A stretch of 5,303 nucleotides of DNA from an uncultured Dokdonia sp. (lineage in GTDB: Bacteria > Bacteroidota > Bacteroidia > Flavobacteriales > Flavobacteriaceae), in NCBI GenBank assembly GCA_937124495.1, contig CAKZKZ010000546.1:1-5303 (forward strand), written 5' to 3'. Positions 1-4,815 of this stretch are shown here, one piece after another (position 1 is the stretch's first letter; each line of letters starts with the position of its first letter). The translations under genes were made by a program, and so were the position numbers. The notes below the pieces were generated by a model. It did no database searches. It was not told where the DNA came from and saw only the letters and a program-made list of their open reading frames with translations.

Positions 1-400
1 CTACAAAAGCAGTTCCGTATGAAGTGATCTTTCGAGTGCCTACAATACTAATTATTTTACGTTGTTTGAGTTGTATATCCCCTCTTTGAAAAAGAATGAC
101 AGGACCATCAATACAATGTTTTAATCGTTGCGGATAGTCATCATCCGTATAACAGCTATAGATAATATTATGTGTTTTGATGTGCTCTAATTCTGCTTTC
201 GCGAAAGCGGTATGCTTCTCATCCCAAAAGGACTGTAATTTATGTTCTCCTATTCCTTCTACCTTAAGTAAATGTCCTTTTTTTTGTTTTAAAACTGCTT
301 CGGCACTTCCAAAATGCTGAATCAGCTTTTTAATACTTCCGTCTCCCAAATGAGGAATATGTTGTAGCGTAAGCAGCGAAAGGAATTCGGTTTCAGTCAT
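1..400 (-). CDS. dprA: DNA-processing protein DprA (Smf), N-terminal part, cut by window edge
   Basis: DprA binds incoming single-stranded DNA and loads RecA during natural transformation; it acts in the cytoplasm. The frame is open from the ATG at 400-398 to the left edge and gives 133 residues of a protein that is usually about 360-370 residues long in this phylum. Residues 1-60 are a helix-hairpin-helix-like N-terminal domain, with HIPHLGDGSIKKLIQHFG and KVEGIGEHKLQSF. The Rossmann-like DNA-binding domain begins near residue 78, with DDDYPQRLKHCIDGPVILFQ (residues 86-105) and then SIVGTRKITSYG (118-129), matching the family's YP..L, P..L..RG and IVG[ST]R..[ST].YG motifs. The catalytically undefined core and any C-terminal winged helix lie outside the window. 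Residues 65-69 (AFAKA) are encoded by a 14-bp palindrome that recurs elsewhere in the window and may be an insertion in the linker between domains. The gene diverges from the HU-SPOR gene. No Shine-Dalgarno sequence is visible. The identification is secure. Confidence 0.95.
   Translation of the reverse strand, partial: MTETEFLSLLTLQHIPHLGDGSIKKLIQHFGSAEAVLKQKKGHLLKVEGIGEHKLQSFWDEKHTAFAKAELEHIKTHNIIYSCYTDDDYPQRLKHCIDGPVILFQRGDIQLKQRKIISIVGTRKITSYGTAFV
195..208. repeat. Palindrome copy 1, inside dprA
   Basis: GCTTTCGCGAAAGC is a perfect 14-bp palindrome lying exactly in frame in dprA, where its codons read Ala-Phe-Ala-Lys-Ala. The flanking bases do not extend the palindrome. The same 14-mer occurs at 2339-2352 and 3576-3589. 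The role is unknown. Confidence 0.9.
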
Positions 401-551
401 ATAAGGGTGCTATTAAAACACAAGAAACAACTTTTATCATTGGAATAAAACCTCTTTTATTACTTTCTGTTCAATCATTCTATTTTTTAATTTCAAGGAT
501 GTTCTCAGAGCAAAACACAGTTAATCAAGCGGTCACATCTTCATTTCATTT

Positions 552-581
552 TTGTTAATAAAATATCACGACCACTGTTTG
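552..581 (+). promoter_or_regulatory. Possible weak promoter for the HU-SPOR gene
   Basis: The Bacteroidota housekeeping promoter is roughly TTG, a spacer of about 19 bases, then TAnnTTTG. Here TTG at 552-554 is followed after 19 bases by ACTGTTTG at 574-581. The spacing is right and TTTG is intact, but the TA is replaced by AC. It would place the transcript start near 587, about 25 bases before the ATG at 612. The two mismatches make this tentative. Confidence 0.3.
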
Positions 582-611
582 CATCCTTTCAAAAAAAAGT
601 ATCTTTATTTT

Positions 612-1547
612 ATGCAATTAGACCAATACATAAGTGACCTTTTATACCGTTATGAGTGTGTGATCGTACCAGGTTTTGGTGCGTTTTTAACTCAGTATCA
701 GCCTGCTATTATTCATGATAGCACGCACGCTTTTTATCCGCCAAAGAAAAAACTTTCTTTCAATGCGCAACTTACAGATACCGATGGTTTACTGGCGAAC
801 TATATTGCAAAAAAAGAAATGATTCCTCACGAAGATGCAAATACTAAAATTGCATCGTATGTACGTTTTATATTTGATGGCTTACATAAAGGATCTGCTA
901 TGGAGTTTAAGAGTATAGGTTCTTTTAAATTAAGTGAAGAAAACGCGCTTCAATTTGAGCCTTCATATCAACTTAACCACCTATCTTCTTCTTTTGGACT
1001 TTCTTCATTTACGTCTCCGCAAATTGCTCGTGAGATTTATAAAGAAGAAGTTGAAGCTTTAGAAGAAAAAGCAGCTATCGCTTTTATACCAGAAAGCAGC
1101 GCTTCTTCTGGATGGATGAAATATGCAGCTGTTGCTCTGATAGGTATTGGAATTGCTGGTTTTGGAGGGTTTAATTACCTGAAAAATGTAGAAGCTCATA
1201 ATTATGCAGCAGAACAAGAAGCTGAAAGTCAAATTAACGAAAAGATACAACAAGCTACTTTTCTTATAGAAAATCCAGTACCTGCGATCACCTTAGATCT
1301 TATTCAACCTAAAGGAAAATACCATGTTGTTGCTGGTGCTTTTAGAGTGAAAGAAAATGCTGAAAAAAGAATCCAACAATTACAAAGTAAAGGATACGAT
1401 AAAGCAAGGCTTGTAGGTGTCAATAAATTTGGTCTTCATCAAGTTGTTTATGGTAGTTATTCTAATGCTCAAGAAGCGTTAGCTATTCTTCGTAACGTGC
1501 GTAAAGAAGATAATAAAACGGCTTGGCTAGATGTAAGAGAATTGTAA
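612..1547 (+). CDS. HU/CCDC81-like and SPOR domain membrane protein
   Basis: This 311-residue protein appears to join a DNA-binding module to a peptidoglycan-binding module across the inner membrane. Residues 1-60 resemble the first bacterial HU-CCDC81 domain (LLYRYECVIVPGFGAFLTQY, residues 10-29). Residues about 62-125 resemble the second (IASYVRFIFDGL, then MEFKSIGSFKL). A charged stretch (about 140-155) precedes one membrane span (about 168-190, rich in Ala, Ile and Gly). A linker follows, then a C-terminal SPOR domain (about 234-311: KYHVVAGAFRVKENAEKRIQ, then HQVVYGSYSNAQEAL). SPOR domains bind septal peptidoglycan lacking stem peptides. By inference the HU part is cytoplasmic and the SPOR part periplasmic. 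The ATG at 612 is preferred over an in-frame TTG at 552, because the extra 20 residues (LIKYHDHCLHPF...) do not look like the family and precede the conserved MQLDQYISDLLYRYE start. As I recall, the gene sits next to dprA in many Flavobacteriia. No recognised gene symbol. Confidence 0.92.
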   Translation: MQLDQYISDLLYRYECVIVPGFGAFLTQYQPAIIHDSTHAFYPPKKKLSFNAQLTDTDGLLANYIAKKEMIPHEDANTKIASYVRFIFDGLHKGSAMEFKSIGSFKLSEENALQFEPSYQLNHLSSSFGLSSFTSPQIAREIYKEEVEALEEKAAIAFIPESSASSGWMKYAAVALIGIGIAGFGGFNYLKNVEAHNYAAEQEAESQINEKIQQATFLIENPVPAITLDLIQPKGKYHVVAGAFRVKENAEKRIQQLQSKGYDKARLVGVNKFGLHQVVYGSYSNAQEALAILRNVRKEDNKTAWLDVREL

Positions 1548-1589
1548 CTCCCACATCCTTTTACCACTTTACATTCGTTAAACCCGCAT

Positions 1590-1607
1590 TATACATAAGC
1601 ATGTATA
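1590..1607. repeat. Small inverted repeat downstream of the HU-SPOR gene
   Basis: TATACAT, AAGC, ATGTATA form a perfect 7-bp stem with a 4-base loop, 43 bases after the HU-SPOR stop codon. No T-run follows, so it is not a standard terminator. A second pair, ATACCAA at 1620-1626 and TTGGTAT at 1646-1652, lies just beyond. Both could be chance in AT-rich DNA. Confidence 0.3.
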
Positions 1608-1670
1608 GAAATGTGCTTTATACCAACTATAACTTAAAAGCATAATTGGTATTATTTTCTAATGTCAAAC

Positions 1671-1701
1671 TTCATATTTAGTTAGATACCCACTACCTTT
1701 G
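1671..1701 (+). promoter_or_regulatory. Bacteroidota-type promoter of the thioesterase gene
   Basis: TACCTTTG at 1694-1701 matches the TAnnTTTG -7 element in every specified base. Twenty bases upstream, TTC at 1671-1673 stands where TTG is expected (one mismatch). Transcription would start near 1707-1709, leaving a leader of only about 12 bases before the ATG at 1720. The motif overlaps the alternative TTG codon at 1699, which argues against that codon as a start. Confidence 0.55.
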
Positions 1702-1719
1702 TCAAAAAATTACTCCCTA

Positions 1720-2229
1720 ATGGAAGCACGCACACCTAGTGAATCTAAAACCATATTAACAGATCTAGTTTTGCCTAGTGAAACAAACCCTCTCAATAAC
1801 CTTTTTGGAGGAGAATTACTCGCTCGCATGGACAGAGCTGCGAGTATTGCTGCCAGAAGACATTCTCGCAGAATTGTAGTGACGGCTTCTGTAAATCACG
1901 TTGCCTTTAATAAGATGATTCCTTTAGGAAGTGTGGTTACGGTAGAAGCAAAAATTTCTAGAGCTTTCAAAACCTCGATGGAAATTTATATTGATGTATG
2001 GATAGAAGATCGTGAAAGCGGTATCTGTACAAGAGCAAACGAGGCTATTTATACATTTGTTGCTGTAGATGAACAAGGACAACCTGTACCTGTTCCACCC
2101 TTAACTCCCGAAACTGATGATGAAAAAGATCGTTATGATGGAGCCTTACGTCGTAAGCAACTAAGTCTAGTACTTGCTGGAAAAATGAAACCTAATGATG
2201 CTACAGAGTTAAAAGCTCTTTTTACATAA
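1720..2229 (+). CDS. Acyl-CoA thioesterase, hotdog fold (YciA/BACH type)
   Basis: This 169-residue cytoplasmic enzyme should hydrolyse acyl-CoA thioesters to free acid and CoA; the preferred chain length cannot be read from the sequence. It has a single hotdog domain at about residues 10-120. The signature LPSETNPLNNLFGGELLARM (18-37) is followed by Asp38 of MDRAAS, which matches the catalytic Asp of YciA, and Asn23 aligns with the conserved Asn of TN. VVTASVNHVAFNKMIPLGSV (53-72) and EAIYTFVAVDEQGQPVPVP (108-126) are the other family blocks. The C-terminal tail (about 127-169, ending LRRKQLSLVLAGKMKPNDAT...) is longer than in YciA and, from memory, typical of the Bacteroidota subgroup. The start is the ATG at 1720, giving MEARTPSE, rather than TTG at 1699, which lies inside the promoter. 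The gene has its own promoter and terminator and is probably monocistronic. Enzymes of this fold usually assemble as hexamers. Confidence 0.93.
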   Translation: MEARTPSESKTILTDLVLPSETNPLNNLFGGELLARMDRAASIAARRHSRRIVVTASVNHVAFNKMIPLGSVVTVEAKISRAFKTSMEIYIDVWIEDRESGICTRANEAIYTFVAVDEQGQPVPVPPLTPETDDEKDRYDGALRRKQLSLVLAGKMKPNDATELKALFT

Positions 2230-2249
2230 AAGAAAATCAAGTCAATATT

Positions 2250-2282
2250 AAAAAACCACTGTTTATGACAGTGGTTTTTTTT
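2250..2282 (+). terminator. Rho-independent terminator of the thioesterase gene
   Basis: AAAAAACCACTG (2250-2261) and CAGTGGTTTTTT (2269-2280) form a perfect 12-bp stem with a 7-base loop. The core is six G/C-containing pairs, and eight consecutive T residues close the 3' side (2275-2282). It begins 21 bases after the thioesterase stop codon. The matching A-run on the 5' side would allow some activity on the other strand, although no minus-strand gene ends here. Confidence 0.9.
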
Positions 2283-2337
2283 GTTTTTAAACATTTCTGT
2301 ACTCACAAGAGTCTTATACAAGAAAAAGGAGGGTATT

Positions 2338-2353
2338 CGCTTTCGCGAAAGCG
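2338..2353. repeat. Palindrome copy 2, between thioesterase and propeller genes
   Basis: CGCTTTCGCGAAAGCG is a perfect 16-bp palindrome containing the same 14-bp core as copies 1 and 3. It lies 56 bases after the terminator and 95 bases before the propeller gene start, so it is not needed as a terminator. The rest of the 218-bp gap (2230-2447) shows no clear promoter. Confidence 0.9.
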
Positions 2354-2447
2354 TACTTAATCACATTAAAATTATGTAAGGAATCCTTCTAGGTTTAGAC
2401 TATAACAAACTTGACTTGTTCTTTTTTTAAATCTAAATCCTACTACT

Positions 2448-3506
2448 ATGAAAAAAACTACATTCTTATTTTTAGCATTCTGTATTCCATATATTATAAT
2501 TGCCCAAGTATCTAACGTAGTTACGGGACTTTCAGATCCTTTTGATGTTGTCATACAAGGCTCTGATGCCTACGTTGCTGAATTTTCTGGCAATGCTATT
2601 GTTCGTGTAGATTTAACGGCTACAAATCCAACAGGAGAAGATATTATTACAGGAATTAATGGCCCCACAAGTCTTCTCTTTGATGGAGATGATGTCTATA
2701 TTTCTCAAGTAGGCGGCACGATAACCCGTAGAAATGCGAGTGATCTTATTTCAAATCAAGTAACTATTGCAACAGGACTTGTCACCCCAGTATCAATGGT
2801 ACGTATAAACAATGATCTTTATTTTTCTGAATTTCAAGGAGGAAGAATTGGGAGGATAAATCTTACTTCAGGAGCAATCTCTACAGTGGTAGGAGGGCTT
2901 AATTTTCCTGAACAAATAGTCCTTATAGGTGATGAATTATTTATCGCTCATGCAGGCGCAAATCGCGTTTCAAAATTTAATGTAACAGATACCAACCCAA
3001 CGCTAGAAGATGTCGTTACAGGTCTTAATAATCCTGCAGGAATACATGCGGTGGGTTCTATCCTATTAGTTTCTGAATTTGTAAATAATGGCGCTATTTT
3101 TCGTATTGATACAACAGCAACGACACCAACAGCAGTAGAAATTGTAAGCAATCAAGACAACCCATTTGGCGTAAGTTTTTATAACAATGATCTTTATTTT
3201 GTGCAAAATGGAGCTGGAATATTATCTCGTTTTCAAGGAAGTGTTCTCACTATTAAAAATGCTTCTCTATTAAATGATATTACTGTCTTTCCAAACCCTA
3301 GTGCAGGACAATTCTCCATTGCTGGTCTAGAAGGAAAAACGATTCACCAAATACAAATTATTGATGTTGCAGGTCGTGTGATAAAACAACTTGACTCTCA
3401 AGATATTTCTTTTAATACATTTGATTTTCAACTTGCTAGTGGGTCTTATTTTATGGCTATAAACACAGACGTAGGAAGTATCACTAAGCAAATTATCATA
3501 CAGTAA
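2448..3506 (+). CDS. Secreted six-bladed beta-propeller with T9SS type A sorting domain
   Basis: This 352-residue protein should be exported by Sec and then moved across the outer membrane by the type IX system, to be anchored or released. Residues 1-19 are a signal peptide (MKKTTFLFLAFCIPYIIIA), with cleavage likely before Gln20. Six repeats of about 40 residues begin near 28, 70, 111, 151, 193 and 236. Each starts with an N-P or x-P turn (LSDPFDVV, INGPTSLL, LVTPVSMV, LNFPEQIV, LNNPAGIH, QDNPFGVS), followed by DLYF/DVYI-like and I.RI/V strands, as in NHL or SMP-30-like six-bladed propellers. Residues about 272-352 are the sorting domain, with ITVFPNPSAGQFSI, IIDVAGRVIKQL and SGSYF, ending TKQIIIQ. 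The mature protein has no cysteine. No enzymatic residues can be assigned; a binding role is equally possible. The start is the ATG at 2448, with no Shine-Dalgarno sequence. It faces the minus-strand beta-barrel genes. Confidence 0.92.
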   Translation: MKKTTFLFLAFCIPYIIIAQVSNVVTGLSDPFDVVIQGSDAYVAEFSGNAIVRVDLTATNPTGEDIITGINGPTSLLFDGDDVYISQVGGTITRRNASDLISNQVTIATGLVTPVSMVRINNDLYFSEFQGGRIGRINLTSGAISTVVGGLNFPEQIVLIGDELFIAHAGANRVSKFNVTDTNPTLEDVVTGLNNPAGIHAVGSILLVSEFVNNGAIFRIDTTATTPTAVEIVSNQDNPFGVSFYNNDLYFVQNGAGILSRFQGSVLTIKNASLLNDITVFPNPSAGQFSIAGLEGKTIHQIQIIDVAGRVIKQLDSQDISFNTFDFQLASGSYFMAINTDVGSITKQIIIQ

Positions 3507-3534
3507 CACATCAAATTAAACCTAGTATAAGTTA

Positions 3535-3556
3535 TACAGTGTACTGTAGCTAGCTA
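3535..3556. repeat. Overlapping short inverted repeats in the convergent gap
   Basis: TACAGT, GT, ACTGTA (3535-3548) is a 6-bp inverted repeat with a 2-base centre. It overlaps TAGCTAGCTA (3547-3556), a perfect 10-bp palindrome. Both lie about 30-50 bases after the propeller stop codon. Neither is followed by a T-run, so no normal terminator is seen. They may be chance. Confidence 0.3.
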
Positions 3557-3572
3557 TTATGAGTTGCCTTTA

Positions 3573-3592
3573 TACGCTTTCGCGAAAGCGTA
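3573..3592. repeat. Palindrome copy 3, perfect 20 bp, between convergent genes
   Basis: TACGCTTTCGCGAAAGCGTA is a perfect 20-bp palindrome and the longest of the three copies. It lies in the 110-bp gap between two convergent transcription units, 67 bases after the propeller stop and 25 bases beyond the stop of the minus-strand barrel gene. It could fold in transcripts from either side, but it lacks a T-run. Confidence 0.9.
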
Positions 3593-3616
3593 CCCACAGA
3601 GAATACTATTATCATA

Positions 3617-4117
3617 TTAAAATTTAAAACCTGTACGCATTCGTATAGGACTAGGTAACAAAGGGCTTTGCATATCAAACCCTTCATTTTGAATCATGGG
3701 GTTCGTAAATTGTATGGATGCGTCCCAATTTTCAGTAAAATTATAGGTAGCACCTACAGTAAATGACACCTCTCTGACCGATATTGTTCCTGTACCACGA
3801 TCACGTACTGCTCCTAGCTGAGGTCCTGCAAATAGTTTTAATTGGGGCGTTGCTTGGTATTGAAATAATAAAGGGAATTCTAAAAAGTCATTATTGTTTA
3901 TTTTAGAGTGATTAAGCCCTGCCAGTATACTTATAGTAGGGCTTAGTCTTGTTTTAATAAAAACACCTCTATATTGCCCATAAAATTCGTTTTGAACATC
4001 TACCTGACCGCTTATGGAAGCTCCTGTCGTTTCTATCGTATATCTTTCTTCTGTTTGTGCATTACAATGCAAAGCGATTAAGAATGTTGCTAATGTGATT
4101 CTTTTTAACACCATCAT
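3617..4117 (-). CDS. Small outer-membrane beta-barrel protein (distal gene of a pair)
   Basis: This 166-residue protein begins with a signal peptide (MMVLKRITLATFLIALHCNA, cleavage likely before Gln21). There is no lipobox, because His18 occupies the small-residue position before the cysteine. The mature part shows alternating hydrophobic strands: FYGQYRGVFIKTRLS, ISILAGLNHSKI, FLEFPLLFQYQAT, LKLFAGPQLGAV, VSFTVGATYNF, WDASIQF. It ends RMRTGFKF, with the terminal Phe that the outer-membrane assembly machinery recognises. E-F-P-L-L followed by L-K-L-F-A-G-P-Q-L is characteristic of the OMP_b-brl families. The same block (EVPIHLKYY..., LSVFGGPKL) occurs in the upstream gene, so the two are distant paralogs. 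Two adjacent ATGs (4117 and 4114) could both serve as start. Only six bases separate it from the upstream stop, so the pair is probably cotranscribed. Substrate or role is unknown. Confidence 0.87.
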   Translation of the reverse strand: MMVLKRITLATFLIALHCNAQTEERYTIETTGASISGQVDVQNEFYGQYRGVFIKTRLSPTISILAGLNHSKINNNDFLEFPLLFQYQATPQLKLFAGPQLGAVRDRGTGTISVREVSFTVGATYNFTENWDASIQFTNPMIQNEGFDMQSPLLPSPIRMRTGFKF

Positions 4118-4123
4118 AAAAAA

Positions 4124-4693
4124 TTAAAATTTATACCCAATACCAAATCGTAATAAACCTAGAGAAGATTCATCAAAAAACGGTGTTGAAGCTATTGGCC
4201 TTGTTGTAACTTGGTTAAATAAATCATACGAATATCTGGCTTCAAGAAAAAAGCGTTTTGAGATATCATATTGAACACCTGCTTCAAAAGATAATCCTAC
4301 GTTTTCTGCATTACCAGCTGCTAAAAAACTAAGCTTAGGGCCTCCAAAAACACTCAACTTATCTGTAATGTAGTATTTAAGATGAATAGGAACTTCAAAT
4401 AAAGTTAAGTCATTGTTATCTACAAAAGTTATATCATTAGGAGTAAAGGTGTTTTTTGCTTGAGAAAACAAAAGTTCATTTTGGATACTCCACCGTTTTG
4501 ACAATCTAGTTTCGGCAAAGAGACCCCCATAAAAAGAAAGACCTCCCGAATTATCTGAATTATATATAAAGCTTTGATTTAAACCACCTTTTATTCCAAA
4601 AGTTGTGGTGCCTTTTATATCAGTTTCTTCTTGAGCAACTGCATTAAAAGATAAAAGGATTGTTGTAATAAATACGAATGTAATTTTTTTCAT
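4124..4693 (-). CDS. Outer-membrane beta-barrel protein (porin-family-like, first gene of a pair)
   Basis: This 189-residue protein is probably an eight-stranded outer-membrane barrel of the OMP_b-brl_2 type. Residues 1-20 are a signal peptide (MKKITFVFITTILLSFNAVA), with cleavage before Gln21. The first strand, TTFGIKGGLNQS (30-41), is the typical opening of the family. Strands follow at SFYGGLFAETRLS (53-65), WSIQNELLFSQ (68-78), LFEVPIHLKYYIT (98-110), LSVFGGPKLSFL (113-124), LSFEAGVQYDIS (134-145), FFLEARYSYDLF (148-159) and LLRFGIGYKF (180-189). The C-terminal Phe matches the barrel-assembly signal. Members of this family are often annotated as porins, but most have no tested function; adhesion or structural roles are possible. 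The start is the ATG at 4693, just below a possible hairpin in the mRNA leader. The downstream barrel gene follows after six bases. Confidence 0.9.
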   Translation of the reverse strand: MKKITFVFITTILLSFNAVAQEETDIKGTTTFGIKGGLNQSFIYNSDNSGGLSFYGGLFAETRLSKRWSIQNELLFSQAKNTFTPNDITFVDNNDLTLFEVPIHLKYYITDKLSVFGGPKLSFLAAGNAENVGLSFEAGVQYDISKRFFLEARYSYDLFNQVTTRPIASTPFFDESSLGLLRFGIGYKF

Positions 4694-4697
4694 GATG

Positions 4698-4729
4698 GAT
4701 TCTTTTTTGTTTGAAACAAAGAAAGAATC
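4698..4729 (-). promoter_or_regulatory. Inverted repeat in the leader of the barrel gene pair
   Basis: Read on the minus strand, GATTCTTTcTTTGTT, TCA, AACAAAAAAGAATC gives 14 base pairs with one bulged C and a 3-base loop. It ends four bases before the ATG at 4693, where it could limit ribosome access in an mRNA that starts farther upstream. It is AU-rich and so only moderately stable. TTTCTTTG (4718-4725 on the minus strand) differs from the TAnnTTTG promoter element by one base and overlaps the repeat, so this may instead be promoter sequence. Confidence 0.35.
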
Positions 4730-4735
4730 TAAAAT

Positions 4736-4815
4736 TGTTAAGTTTTACTAACCTATTCACAAACAAAACGAAAGAGAAGGTTAAACAAACGTGAAGAATG
4801 TTAACTGTTTACTAA
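4736..4815. repeat. Two similar direct repeats upstream of the barrel genes
   Basis: TGTTAAGTTTTACTAA (4736-4751) and TGTTAACTGTTTACTAA (4799-4815) share TGTTAA at one end and TTTACTAA at the other, 63 bases apart start to start. They bracket the likely promoter area of the barrel gene pair in the 122-bp gap between two minus-strand genes. They could be binding sites for a regulator, or chance in AT-rich DNA. No terminator for the upstream gene is visible in the gap. Confidence 0.3.

Noticed and set aside
552..611. TTG start adding 20 residues to the HU-SPOR protein
   Set aside because: The added residues are unlike the family, and the ATG at 612 begins the conserved MQLDQYISDLLYRYE segment. 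The TTG also fits a promoter -33 element.
1059..1253. Minus-strand open frame inside the HU-SPOR gene
   Set aside because: It is antisense to a well-supported protein. Its low-complexity Phe/Ser-rich translation resembles no family.
2411..2440. TTGACT followed 17 bases later by TAAATC as a promoter for the propeller gene
   Set aside because: The downstream element matches neither TATAAT nor TAnnTTTG well, and it would leave almost no leader before the ATG at 2448.
2133..2554. Two minus-strand open frames overlapping the thioesterase end, the terminator and the propeller start
   Set aside because: They run across a terminator, the palindrome and the signal-peptide region of real genes, and their translations show no domain pattern.
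2948..3509. Two minus-strand open frames inside the propeller gene
   Set aside because: They are shadows of the repeat-rich coding sequence, with no recognisable protein features.
195..3592. CRISPR array or insertion sequence ends
   Set aside because: The three palindromes are 1.2-2.1 kb apart, have no regular spacers, and have neither a transposase nor target-site duplications.
3617..4117. Lipoprotein signal in the second barrel protein (IALHC)
   Set aside because: The residue before Cys is His, not Gly/Ala/Ser, and a normal cleavage site (CNA-Q) follows.
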